Positions 38,701-50,093 are shown, counted from the first letter of the stretch. The stretch: DNA of 64,000 nt from Vicia villosa (GCF_029867415.1 NW_026705001.1:1456501-1520500), one strand, 5' to 3'. The notes: generated from the sequence alone by a model not told the origin. Numbers and translations are program-made.

Positions 38701-41246
38701 GAAGGAAACCAGTTGTGGAAAGATTACACTTCCATTGCGAAGGTCAACATTCAGTCTACTATACTGACATCAGCAATGTTTCCAATGTCCTTGAGAAACC
38801 AAGTGTAACTGAATCGATGTTTACGGCATGGTTTGAAGCTAATCAGAAATACACCGAAGCTCAACAGTTAACTTATAGCAATTTTGTTTCAAAGTTTGTA
38901 TATGTCAAAAAGAAAAGAGAGTGGAAACCCAGGCAGAAGGGTTACACAATTGGCAGGTTAATTTGGGTTCCTCCAACTACAGGAGAATTGTACTTTCTCA
39001 GAATGATGCTTACACATGTGAAGGGCCCTCAAAATTATTCAGAACTGAAAATAGTTAACAACGTCAAGTACGATACTTTCCGTGATGCATGATTTGCAAT
39101 GGGCTTTATTGGGGATGATCGTGAATTTATAGCTGCTATTTCAGAGGCATTTCAGTGGGGTTCTGGCCACTATTTAAGATTGCTTTTTGTCCACATGTTG
39201 CTGTCAAGTAGCATTAACAGACCAAGGCATGTATGGAGCAAAACAAGGCATCTTCTATCTGATGGAATTCTTTACTCTCAACAGACTATTGCCAACAACA
39301 GAGGTAACATGTTATTGAAAAAAAGAATTAGATATCAACTTCATTAACTTCATTTTTTAAATAATTCTATTGCAAACTTCTGTTAAATAGGTTTGAGGTT
39401 ATCAGAACAAGAAATATACAATCTGACATTGATTGAGATAGAAAAGCTACTACAACGTAACCGTAAGAGCCTGAGCGACTTTCCTGGGATGCCAAAACCA
39501 CAAGGATATGTCCCCGAAGAATTTGGCAACAAGCTTATTTACAAAGAGCGGAACTACAATCCCGATGAACAACTTCAAGAATTTAACATGCTGTATCAGA
39601 ATCTCACAGGTTTCTTCACTGTCCATTTGAAATTTGTTATAAATGTAAAACCAAATTAACAATAGCATAGCATAGTATATTATGATTGTTTAAGAATAAT
39701 CTTCTAATTACCAACAGATGAACAAAGGGATGTATTTAAGCAAATCATGATGGCCGTGAATAACCAGAATGGAGGCGTGTTCTTTCTTTATGGTTACGGC
39801 GGTACAGGCAAAACCTATATGTGGAGAACACTAGCTTCTTATATAAGATCAAAGAAACAAATATGTCTGACAGTTGCTTCTTCTGGAATTGCCTCACTAT
39901 TACTTCCAGGTGGCCGGACGGCGCATTCTAAATTCAAAATTCCGATTCCCACGCTTGAATCTTCCACATGCGACATAAACAAAGGGAGCGATAGAGGTGA
40001 TCTACTAAAACTATCAAAGTTGATAATCTGGGACGAGGCTCCAATGTGTCACAAATTTTGTTTTGAGGCATTGGATAAAACTATGAAGGATATCATGGGT
40101 GGATCCAAAGCATCAAATAAAATATTTGGAGGTAAGGTAATAGTCTTTGGCGGTGATTTCAGGCAAATTCTTCCAGTTATTCCAAGAGGCAGCCGCTCGG
40201 ATATAGTTCTTGCTACAATAAATTCATCATACATATGGGATCACTGCAAGGTTTTGAAACTCACAAAGAATATGCGACTACAGCAGTCGGCAAAATCCAC
40301 CAGTTCTGCAGAGTTAAGACATTTCTCAGATTGGATTTTAACTGTTGGAGATGGGAAGATATCAGAACCAAATGATGGTTACGCAGAGATCGACGTTCCT
40401 AAAGATCTGTTGATCTCTGATTTTGATGATCCCCTCAAGGCAATATTTGAAAACACCTATCCAAATTTTGCCGTTAACTACAATAACGTGGATTTTCTAC
40501 AGTCAAGGGCAATATTAGCTGGAACCATAGAGACTGTTGATCAAATCAATCAGTATATTTTAGAATTTGTTCCCGGTAATCAACATTTTTTTATAATATT
40601 TCGTTGTGTATTTTATTTTTTCATGCCCAATGTTATTTACGACAACAAATAACATTGTCAACCCGCAGGTCAAGAGAAAGAGTATTTAAGCTCGGATTCA
40701 GTTGATACAACAAACGGTGACGGCAATGAATCTTTTGATGTTTTAACTCCAGAATTTTTGAATGCCTTGCAAACTTCCGGTGTCCCCAATCATAAAATCA
40801 AATTGAAGATCGGTACACCAATAATGCTGCTCAGGAATATTGACCAAGCAGAAGGGCTTTGCAATGGAACACGTCTCATTGTTACCAAACTGGTCGATCA
40901 TGTTATAGAAGCAAAAATTATTTCTGGAAAGAACATTGGTGGTATTGTATACATTGCACGAATGGATATAACTCCGACTCAATCACCATGGCCCTTCCGA
41001 ATGACCAGAAGACAGTTTCCTATAATGGTATGCTACGCTATGACAATTAAAAAATCTCAAGGTCAATCTTTAGATTTCGTCGGTATATATTTGCCAAGAA
41101 GCGTGTTCAGTCATGGTCAATTTTATGTGGCAGTCTCAAGAGTAAAGAGCAAAAAGGGTCTAAAGATCTTAATTCACGACAAAGACAAACAACCATTGTC
41201 GGTGACGACGAATGTCGTTTTCAAAGAAGTCTTTGAAAATTTATAA
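35725..41246 (+). pseudogene. Helitron RepHel transposase, one in-frame stop
   Basis: Eight exons fit in phase: 35725-36226, 36315-36401, 36489-36933, 37024-37997, 38083-39303, 39391-39609, 39718-40575, 40669-41246, in total 1,627 codons. Features in order: basic N-terminus; a Cys-rich finger (CPKCGANMW, from residue 209); the Helitron-like N region (YLGFQYPLLFPYGEDG); the Rep motifs FITFTCNPNW, the metal-binding HUH motif LPHAHIL (His683, His685) and the tyrosine motif KYLFKYINKGYDR (about 816-828); then the PIF1-like 5'-3' helicase with Walker A GYGGTGKT (1175-1182), Walker B WDEAP (from 1254), GDFRQILPV and the C-terminal MTIKKSQGQSLD and YVAVSRVKS. Codon 1006 (39090-39092) is TGA, between Rep and helicase, where relatives have Cys. 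Otherwise intact, so the inactivation is recent, or the stop is read through. Confidence 0.92.
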
Positions 41247-41756
41247 TTGGACAATTAAATGTTCCATTCAATTAGTATTTTGAAGTTTTAAACGCCATGC
41301 ACGTTAATCATTTCAAGTTCGGGATATCTATTTTTTTTTGTAATTGCAATATATAGTATATGCAACTCATGGATATCTATTTTTTTGCAATTCACACATT
41401 CTTCAAATATATATCATTAATCTAAATGCCATAAAGAAACAGAAACATGCTCTAAAATATTTACATCATAAAAAGATCCACTTTTTAATAAAACACATAT
41501 ACCAAACAATATAAAGCTGTAATTTTTTTTAAGAATAATTCACTTTGTTACCAAACAGTATAGCATTTGCAACATCATTCATAGAAATTAACAGAGGTAA
41601 AACTAAATCGCACTCAACATAAATTCCATATTCTTAAACAAATACCATTCACAACACAAAGTCTAAAAATAAAAAACATCCAACCCAACACAAACTATAA
41701 AGATAAAAAACAACCAACCCAACACAGTACCTTCATATTAAAACATACCAGCAACA

Positions 41757-42584
41757 TCAATTCCTGTTCACTAACTGAACAAATATCAGATCTGAAAATG
41801 GAATCATTGAGAATTCCAGCACGTCTCCTGATTTTAGTTTTTTCTCTCTTGCAAAAGAGTACCATCCAACCCCAATATGTATTTCATACTCATTCCTACT
41901 GGCCCTAAGAATTACGCACTGATATCCTTTTCCATCAACAAGATCTACCATCCTTATTGCATTCTGCGTCTTTCCAAAGCACGTCTTCGATATTTCCATA
42001 GGAATATTCTACAGATTTTACAACATGCATGATATGTAAATGAGTTTTACAAATATATACATAAATACATTAAATTTTTCAAGATATTTACCAGTGCATT
42101 TTGTCCATGCATGTTTGCTTCTGTGACATGCTTCCTCCACTTTACTTCACCACTATAATCAGCAATGCATTCCTCTTCAGTAAGAAATCCATCGTTTATG
42201 AGAGTTTTTAACATTTTATCTTGCTCTTCGTCGAACTCTTTAATGATTTGACGTGCCCACACAAGGGAGTCTCTTTCCGGATCACTTAAACATTAAATAC
42301 AACAGTACAATTATTCTACAAATTATAACAAATATTTTTCGAATATAACTATTCTTTTTTTTTTTTGTTAAGAACAACAGTCATCTTAGTACAGATCTAA
42401 CAAAAACTTTAATAAATACTTAGTTATCAACTATACATCCCTAATTGAGATCAATTTTCCAGTGCATGCAAAAGTAGAGAAGTCTGAATTTTTTTTATGT
42501 CAGAAGAAATTTTTGCTTTAAGCATGCATTTTCTACTTACCTGCTGGAAGGAGAAGGAACAAATGGTACCCCCCACTTCACCAT
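41757..42584 (-). CDS. B3-domain protein A, Helitron-borne
   Basis: Three exons (42584-42541, 42284-42092, 42008-41757) join in phase to give 162 aa starting MVKWGVPFVPSPS. Residues about 15-60 are acidic and helical (FDEEQDKMLKTL). A B3-type DNA-binding domain follows (from KWRKHVTEAN through ALNIPMEIS, GYQCVILRAS and GVGWYSFAREKKLKSGDVLEFSM to the end), with the typical spacing of basic N-arm, IP motif and GW...F...KLKSGDVL. It resembles the divergent REM/ABI3-VP1 class. An upstream coding exon near 42680-42720 is possible but does not join in frame with obvious sites, so I start at 42584. It is convergent with RepHel and 510 bp from its stop. The role is inferred to be DNA binding; targets are unknown. 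Confidence 0.7.
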
Positions 42585-43325
42585 CTCCAATGTTTTAATG
42601 ATAATAGAGCAAGATTTTATCATTTATCAAAAATTTCTCAAAAACTTCCTATATATGCTCTTAGGTATACACTTACAGCTTGGGCCGTGAAACTTGATGG
42701 GCCTTTATTCTATAGGACATAAAAACCAAAACAAATTAAAATAATATTCATCATTACACTTTGTAACATGTATACATATATTGTAAACCATATATTATTA
42801 CTTTTTTTTAATTTTGTTACATATGTTTCAATATAAATTTTATTTTACTCGCAGTACATCATAAATTAATTCATATTTTTTTTTAATTATAAAAAACATA
42901 TATTTAAATATCTAATAGAGTATGGACTTATGTATTTTTGAAATATTTTTCACTTTCTTAACAAGTACAGTAAAAAAAGAATTCATATTCTAAATGACAG
43001 CATTCTAACAAAATAATAGTTTTGATACTCCAAACATATGGATTCACAATAAAGTTAGGTGCCAAAATAGTCATCCATAACATACAAATAAACTTATATA
43101 TACCATAACAGCAGAATTATAAAAAAGATGCAACCATTAGAATTTAAACAAAAAACATAGTTGAGTTTTGATAGAGTTAAGGAGCACTGCAGTAAAAGTT
43201 CAACACAAAATTCCATCCAACAAAAACACTTAAATTCCCCCATACATAAAGGAAGAAGAGTTTATACTGAAAACACTTAATAAACATAATGATTAGCAAG
43301 TTCTTCCACAAATTTCCAAGTCCCA

Positions 43326-44640
43326 TCATTTCTTCTTCATCTGAACATAAATGAAAGTACCATGTCGGGCCAATTGACATGTAAGTTTGTCACCTCTCTT
43401 GAACCCTTTGGCCTTCACATATGCGTACCAGCCTTTAGTCATGTATTTCTCAGATGGACTTGGAACCCCGTTACGATATGCCGTCTTCACAGTACACTTG
43501 AATTGTTGATACAGATCGCAATCTCTAATGGTTACCTCCTTCTGATTACTTGCCAAGCAGTCTAATGCTATCTGCTTAGGGAAATGCTGCAATAACACAG
43601 AGATTCCATTGATCAAACACTTGACATAGTTCAGTATTAAAATACAAGGTAAATTTCGAGCATGCTTACCTGGACATTATCCTTCTTTACTTTTGAATTC
43701 TTAATAGCAATATCCCAGCAGTAAGTCGGCTTTCCCCCCCACATCCTTATCCTAACATTTGAAACATTTTTGCCCTTCTTTGCAAGTTTCACAGAACTTT
43801 TCGGCTTCCCATCTGTATCAGCTCTTTTGTTGGCAGTCCTGCACTCAGCCTGCATATTTGTTCTCTTACAAAGGACACTTGCTTTGTTTGCAACTGTTTT
43901 CTCAACAACAGTGTTGGAGTTCTCAGTGGTTTTGCTATTTGGTTGATTATCGTTCCCAGAGACAAGGGGGACATCATGTTGTTCAACCTTAACATTCCTT
44001 ATAGGAACAGCTGTGTTGACGACATTGGAAACAACTACAGGTGCATTCTTTGAAGTTTCAGCAAATGTAACAGATTTCTTTGATTTTGTCTTATCTTTTC
44101 TAACAGACTTGCCACAAGATTTTTTTTCAGAACCATCTGCAACCTCATTCACGAGTTTCTCTGTCTCAATCAATGCTGTCTCCTCACTGGAAGAACAGTT
44201 GTAACTCCGTTAGGACGTTTTGAAGGAGAAATAAACAATAATAATCCTAAGTCTTACTTAAATAACCTTAAAATTTCAAGATTAACAACTTGAAAATAGA
44301 TATAAGATGACAATCTGGACCGATAATGAAGACTATTAGAAAATAATGAGTAACACTAACAGCCAAACAAAGATAAGTCATACTTTCACAATATTCCGAA
44401 ACGTGACTTTCAGAAACAGTAAGGGTTCTACTCCATTCACATCATTTTATAAAACTCACACAAAACCATTTTATCATGCAGATTAAATCAAAAAACCCTA
44501 AAACCTAAATAGATCGGGGCTGGAAAAAATAAAAACAACCGAAATAGAGGAGGAAATAATGTTTCTGACCTCATGACACCTTCATCGTCGTCTGATATCC
44601 ACCCATGCGTTGGCTTTCGTCCACCCCTCAGTGTCTTCAT
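43326..44640 (-). CDS. B3-domain protein B, Helitron-borne
   Basis: Three exons (44640-44570, 44186-43670, 43586-43326) join in phase to encode 282 aa starting MKTLRGGRKPTHGW. The first 180 residues are low-complexity and Lys/Ser/Thr/Val-rich with basic clusters (KDKTKSKKS), probably disordered and nuclear. The last 100 form a B3-type domain: CWDIAIKNSKVKKDNVQ, HFPKQIALDC, EVTIRDCD, then KGWYAYVKAKGFKRGDKLTC and a short Lys tail. The W...FKRGDKL segment matches the core of protein A, so the two may be old paralogues with different N-termini. It lies about 740 bp upstream of protein A on the same strand. No internal stop is present. REM-type B3 factors are host regulators; presence inside a Helitron with RPA and RepHel is unusual. 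Confidence 0.72.
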
Positions 44641-45086
44641 TTCTTAGTATCTTGAGAAGAAATGTCTGTTTTTTTTGCTAAACAAGAGGAATGAAATCAG
44701 TAAAAGTGATGTAATGTGAATAGTTCAAAATATATCGTGACTATACCTTGCACGCTTCAGTTTCCCCAGACTTCTTCAATAAATGACACCTATTTAATCA
44801 ATCATAACTTTTCCCTATTATCCACGGTGTAACCGAAACAATTAATAAACATTTGGAACAACGCTTTGTATTGTAACTAAAAAAATGCATTTATGTTATC
44901 AGCATCCGTTAACCTCAAATATACATGCATACACTACCTTTTTTAGCTTCACCAATACCATGCAGTGTTTTTATATTTTTGATCTCTTTTTTTTTTTTTT
45001 TTTTTTATTACCTCCTCTTTACCATATTTCCCGGAATTCTAAACAGCAAAAAAGTAAATAAGTATTTTTTTTATACCTATATAGTA

Positions 45087-45622
45087 GAATCAATTTTTTA
45101 GGGGCAATTATTACATTTTATCAACTATTTTTAAATAAACTATTAGTTAATTTCATCAAATTTAATAGCAAAATAAAATGTATCACAACCAGAAATTATC
45201 CAAAAATTTTATTTTATAAATACTTGAATATATAATTTTTAAAATTATTATATATATGTCAGAGCAAAAATTGTTGATCAAAAATTTTCAAGTTATTTTT
45301 TTCCACTTACGTAGTAATAATTAGGAATCAATAAATAATTTTTTAAAAACTATTAGTTAATTAGGAATCAATTTTTTAGGGGCAATTATTACATTTTATC
45401 AACTATTTTTAAATAAACTATTAGTTAATTTCATCAAATTTAATAGCAAAATAAAATGTATCACAACCAGAAATTAAGTCACATATTATTTTATAAATAC
45501 TTAATATATAATTTTTAAAATTATTATATATATGTTAGAGCAAAAATTGTTGATCAAAAATTTTCAAGTTATTTTTTTCCACTTACGTAGTAATAATTAG
45601 GAATCAATAAATAATTTTTTAA
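45087..45622. repeat. 278-bp tandem duplication inside the Helitron
   Basis: Copies at 45087-45364 and 45365-45622 share long identical blocks, including GGGGCAATTATTACATTTTA and CCACTTACGTAGTAATAATT. The period is about 278 bp, with a short deletion in the second copy. It lies in the AT-rich spacer between the B3 gene and the unknown minus-strand gene. No coding potential. Confidence 0.9.
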
Positions 45623-46221
45623 AAAATACTATACATATTTTTTAACACTTAATATTCTATTAAAAAAAGTATAAATAATCTTAAACATTTACTGTTTTTA
45701 AAAAAATACCATACATAATCTGTGCTTTCAGATGCTCTTTTCTCTTCAATTTTTTTTATTACCAATTATATTGAACTACAAATGTTGCTACAATATCTAC
45801 TTTCATGTAATGGTATCCTTATTTTTACTTTTTATACTATATATCATTAACACTTGGATCCTATTAACTCACACATCTTACACAAATTAAATAAATCTGA
45901 AAGCACAGCCACATTACAATAACAACACCAATTAAACTAAAGTAAACCATGCTAATAATCATTTAAATGTTCAAGCATCTGTCCAAATCATAAAACTATG
46001 ATATTGGAATTACATAAAAGGTTATCAAACCATGTTCTGTTAAAATTCAAATACAGAATATCAATATAACATAAAAAAGGTTCCAAACATTACATTAAAC
46101 TTGATAGATTTAAAACAAAAGAACCCAACAACATCATTCAAAACAAACTGCTGCTCTTCCAAACTGCAAAACCACTTCATCCAGTCTAGCCATCAACACC
46201 TAAACCTGCATTACACAACAA

Positions 46222-46998
46222 TCACAATTTCACAAAATTACCAGTAGCATACGGATCAACAAACAAATCATTTAATATAGATATTACAATAGATTTTGTG
46301 GCTACAGAGATGTTCCTAACCATTGTTTTAAGCTTCTTCACCAAATCTGCCCATATAATCCAGTCACTGTCATACAGAAGACAAACACAGAGTTAATGTG
46401 TGGAATGGAATTAAACTCATCTACCCTAATATCATCTTCTTTCAATACAGTCGTTGCATAAAAATGACATACCTTTCACTTTCAAAGACGATTCTACCAA
46501 GATACACTGAATTGGATATCTCAACCATTCTCGGATTTATCTGCAGTCCCACACTTCCCATAACATCAGCCACAAATTGAACGTCTTCCAATAAAGCAAA
46601 ACCCAAACCAGCCCTAATTTCCTGATGCTTCCCCGACCATTTTATTCCAATCATCTCATTCTGCCACACCATTGATATGTTCTTAATCTTACTCCCCCTT
46701 TCCCAGCCGCATGCAACATTGTTGATTGCATGTAAAGCCCACTCACTGCATAACCTGGTAATCCGCTGTTTCTTCGTTCTCGACCTCATTCGGAGTTGCT
46801 TGGATCTCTGCTTCATCCTTCGCTTTATCGCGAATCTTTCGACAGGGTCCTCAACGACAAGAAATTTCAGTGACCTAAATAAGGAACAAGCATCGAACAG
46901 ATTCATAATCCACAAAAAACAAACGAAATAAATAGATTGGATTAATAGAAGAAGATCAACCACCTGCATGCTTTGGCGACTTGTGAGAAACTAGCCAT
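46222..46998 (-). CDS. Helitron-borne basic protein, unknown function
   Basis: Three exons (46998-46964, 46874-46473, 46366-46222) join in phase to give 193 aa with no internal stop. The ATG at 46998 opens MASFSQVAKACR, and a strongly basic segment (residues 29-49: KRRMKQRSKQLRMRSRTKKQR) suggests nucleic-acid binding or nuclear import. The middle (HAINNVACGWERGSKIKNIS, then GLGFALLEDVQFVADVMG) looks globular, and the C-terminal exon is amphipathic with WIIWADLVKKLKTM. I do not recognise the family. It points away from the Helitron 3' end, toward the B3 genes, and lies about 1.1 kb inside that end. Conservation of frame and splice sites suggests selection or recent capture. A host-gene fragment remains possible. 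Confidence 0.6.
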
Positions 46999-48118
46999 TT
47001 TTTCTTCCAACTTTCCGATTTACTGTTCGCCCTTTCTTACTTGAAGTGTGGGAGTTTCCAAGCTTCTATCACCATATATACACAAAAACCTACTACCTAT
47101 TAGACTTCTCTTTAGTAGGTAAACGTGCAAGAGATTTTGGAAACTGGAGAAATCCACTTTTTCTGTGCATGCAGAACTAAATACAATCAACTCTTTTTAA
47201 GAGTAATAATTAATTCCACGTTATTTATACATCAGTCAATTTTCTAATTGTGTGGAAAAAATAACACATTGATGTCTGTTTATTTTATAATGTAATCCAA
47301 AACTTATAGTATTTCTTTTCATACAATATCACACGTTAAGATTCATTAACTTAAAAACTCTAAAATAAAGAGTTTTATTTATTTTTTTCTCTTTCATAAT
47401 TAATAATAATTGTTCATACTTATTTATTCGTTTATTTTTTAAATCTTAAGAAAAAAAAAAACAAAATTGTGGTATTTTATAAAGTATTAATTCTTACAAA
47501 TACAAATTCATAATAGTCATATAACTATATCATTAATTTATATAAATTAATTTAATAAATCACAATATAAAAAAGAAACTAATATTATCATAAAAACTAT
47601 AAAATAAAGAATTCTAATGTTTTTTTTTCTCTTTCACAATTATTAATAATTGTTATTGTGTTCTAATTATTTATTTATTTAGGTTTTCATACATATTTCA
47701 GCTTTAATTCGAAATATTTACGATTTAATTATTTTCATTTATATACATTTTTCAGTTTGTTTAATATAATTATTTAACCATAACAATATTATATTTATTT
47801 AATATTTATAATGTAGTCCACAAATTTAAATAATTTTTTTGGATTCATTATCAAACATATAAGATTACTTAATATAAAAAATGTTACATCTATGTTCAAA
47901 TTTTCTTTTCCTCTCTATTGTAACTATTATTATTAATTGTTTTATTCTAATTATTTAGTTATTTAATATTTTTTTTCTTTCAAAATATTACATTTTTATT
48001 TATCAATCATTATGATACGTTGATTATTGTTTATATACATACGTCGTTTTTTTTTTTAAAATTTATTATTTAACCATAACAATATTATATGTTTTTGATT
48101 CTTATACCGACTTTACGT

Positions 48119-48149
48119 GACCCGTGCGGGCGCACGGGTCCTTTACTAG
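48119..48149 (+). terminator. Helitron 3' hairpin and CTAG terminus
   Basis: GACCCGTGCG and its complement CGCACGGGTC form a 10-bp stem with a 2-base centre (48119-48140), followed by CTTTACTAG. This is the canonical rolling-circle termination signal of Helitrons (hairpin plus CTRR), strikingly GC-rich in AT-rich surroundings. It is a transposition terminator rather than a transcription terminator. Confidence 0.93.
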
Positions 48150-48465
48150 TTACGCAATAAAAATATAAAACATAGGAACTTATTTTGGAACAAGAGATAT
48201 GTGATAGATGTGCTGCCACCCCTCATGTTGGTGATCCAACAATGGATGAAGTACCATGAAAACTAAATAAATAAAACAAATCAATCAGCTTTGAAGAGAG
48301 AGAAAAAAGATAGATTAGTATCTAATTTTACAGCAACAATGAATGAAAGTATGATACTTGTGCATGAGAGAGATGGTGATAATTAAAATGGAAAAAATAT
48401 TGGTAACATATTTTATTCTAGAATGTCTTTGTCACCCTCACATTTTTAATTATTGTTTTCTTTGT

Positions 48466-49035
48466 CATGACTATTAACAAGTCTCAAGGCCAATCACTTA
48501 CAATGTTGGTTTGTATTTGTCAGAAGAAGTTTTAGTCATGGACAATTATGTGTGGCTATCTCAAGAGTCAAATCCAAAAAGAGATTAAGGATTTTTATTC
48601 ATGACAAAGATAAAAAAACCTATGATCTCTACCACCAATGTTGTATTCAAAGAAGTGTTCCATAAGATTTGAAAGGTGTGCTTTTACATAATTCAATCTT
48701 ATAATACCTTTAACAACATAATATACCTCATTGTTGTTCTTTACATCCAACATATCACTATTTTTGTATTTTTTTAGCTATTTCAGGTTCAAACATTCAC
48801 TTCATTTTGAAAAGACATGTTGCAACTCTATATTTTTTTTATAAGTTTTTGTAACACAATTTGTAATTGACATTTTGTAATTTAACACTCTTTCATTTAT
48901 ATGACATTATCAATACTAATGATATATTAGTTGACAAAATTTTTGTTTTTATCAAGATCATATTTCGTATGTTAATTTATTGGGGATGTACACAACATCA
49001 TTAAAAAATAACTCGTGCTACGAGTCTCTTACTAG
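48466..49035 (+). mobile_element. remnant of a second Helitron (3' part)
   Basis: The sequence at 48466-48671 encodes a frameshifted RepHel C-terminus (MTINKSQGQSL, then in another frame SHGQLCVAISRVKSKKRLRI and IHDKDKK). At the end, CTCGTGCTACGAG forms a 5-bp-stem hairpin near 49012-49024, followed by TCTCTTACTAG ending at 49035 with T next. The RepHel tail differs from that of the large Helitron, and the hairpin sequence is unrelated, so this is a different, older, 5'-deleted element lying 317 bp beyond the large one. The stretch 48150-48465 is probably part of it but not provable. Confidence 0.8.
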
Positions 49036-49208
49036 TTTTATTTAACAAATAAAATATCTTTTAAAAAATAAATAAATATTTTTATATATTTAACTCTTAT
49101 TATTGAATAAATATTTTTTATTTTTATTATAAAATAATCTATTAAATTAAAATATATAATAAAAATGATCCATTAAATTTTTAAATATGTCGAATAAATT
49201 GAAGTCAT

Positions 49209-49210
<2 letters not shown>

Positions 49211-49248
<38 letters not shown>
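49211..49248. repeat. (AT)n microsatellite
   Basis: Thirty-eight bp of AT dinucleotides, just beyond the second Helitron terminus. Confidence 0.95.
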
Positions 49249-49257
<9 letters not shown>

Positions 49258-49478
49258 GTGATCTTCAAGATAATTTATTGTTGTTATGTAATCTCGATTG
49301 CTACTTTCTATAATTGCCCTTTACTAGTAATAGAACAGTACTAATGCAAGCTTAATGTTATATCTAGCACTATTATATTAAAAGAATTAGAAGTTGACGA
49401 TGGCCCCAACCGGCAACCTAACTTACACAGTTCCATTATCTGACTCTCCCATAACTATCCTCTCTTCTTCCTCCTACC

Positions 49479-49487
49479 TATATATAT
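49479..49487 (+). promoter_or_regulatory. TATA-box candidate of the membrane-protein gene
   Basis: A TATATATA run in a CT-rich context, about 55 bp upstream of the ATG at 49539. The leader between them is rich in CAA and CT, as in typical plant 5' UTRs. Confidence 0.5.
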
Positions 49488-49538
49488 CTCTTTCTTGTTT
49501 TTCTCTAATCCAAATCCAATCAACACTACAATACAAAA

Positions 49539-49943
49539 ATGAGTATCCCTAAAGCATATACTATTCTGATGAGTTTGGAGTTAGGTTCAATTGGAATTAA
49601 GTATCAAGGTTTAAACACCAATCCATTCCAACAATCATCTCCAACTATCTTGCTCTTTTTTACTTCTATTTTTTGTCATATCCTTGCATCCACAGCTGAT
49701 ATGACCATGCCAACCACTATGGTAATATTCCACATTTCTGGTGTTGTTGGATGTGAGATACTTCTTTGGATTCTCATCCCCCAGTTTTGGAATTGGTATA
49801 TCATTAACCTATTCCTTCTAATAGTTACTTCATTCTGTTTCTTCAACTGCATTAGTAAGAGTGTCACTAAGCTCCTTCTTCTAACACATTCAAATGCTGC
49901 TATTGCTGATCACCCTCCTAATTCGGATCCATCTCAGGCGTAA
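49539..49943 (+). CDS. small predicted multi-pass membrane protein
   Basis: A single-exon gene of 134 aa starting MSIPKAYTILMSLELGS. The ATG context (AAAAATGAG) and upstream TATA box are good. Three hydrophobic segments are visible at about residues 36-50 (PTILLFFTSIFCHILAS), 62-80 (MVIFHISGVVGCEILLWIL) and 85-104 (WYIINLFLLIVTSFCFF); the tail is hydrophilic and proline/serine-rich. No catalytic or transporter motif is apparent, so I assign no function. Location is inferred as an endomembrane or the plasma membrane. It lies between Helitron remnants and a (TA)n tract and has no TE features. It resembles small plant-specific proteins of unknown role. A chance ORF is unlikely given the promoter and composition. 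Confidence 0.6.
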   Translation: MSIPKAYTILMSLELGSIGIKYQGLNTNPFQQSSPTILLFFTSIFCHILASTADMTMPTTMVIFHISGVVGCEILLWILIPQFWNWYIINLFLLIVTSFCFFNCISKSVTKLLLLTHSNAAIADHPPNSDPSQA

Positions 49944-50090
49944 GATTAGTAACCTGCAATGCAAACACTCACCTGGCTTCGTTTGGTTGATAGTATTTTG
50001 CATTTCTGTTTCTTCTTATTGTTCATCCAAATAAAGCAAGACCTAGGATATAAAATTGAAAAATGAATATTGTGTATGTTTCAATAGTTC

Positions 50091-50093
<3 letters not shown>

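Larger units (their letters stand above)
31774..48149 (+). mobile_element. 16.4-kb gene-rich Helitron
   Basis: The 3' end is diagnostic: a perfect 10-bp GC hairpin (48119-48140), then CTTTACTAG ending at 48149, with T at 48150. A TC-starting 5' end (TCTACTTTTAATATAATAAA) begins at 31774 after an A at 31773; this is the best candidate but is inferred from resemblance to plant Helitron 5' ends. It contains RPA-like and RepHel genes on the plus strand and three further multi-exon genes on the minus strand. Helitrons insert between A and T without target duplication, as seen. Spacers of AT-rich DNA separate the genes. Apart from one nonsense codon in RepHel, the element looks structurally complete. 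Confidence 0.85.

Noticed and set aside
42660..42730. An extra first exon for B3 protein A (MSYRIKAHQV...)
   Set aside because: Joining it to the exon at 42584 with visible splice sites gives a stop, so I left it out.
48119..48149. GC hairpin as a transcription terminator
   Set aside because: The following CTTTACTAG|T and genomic context fit a Helitron terminus; intrinsic terminators of this type are bacterial.
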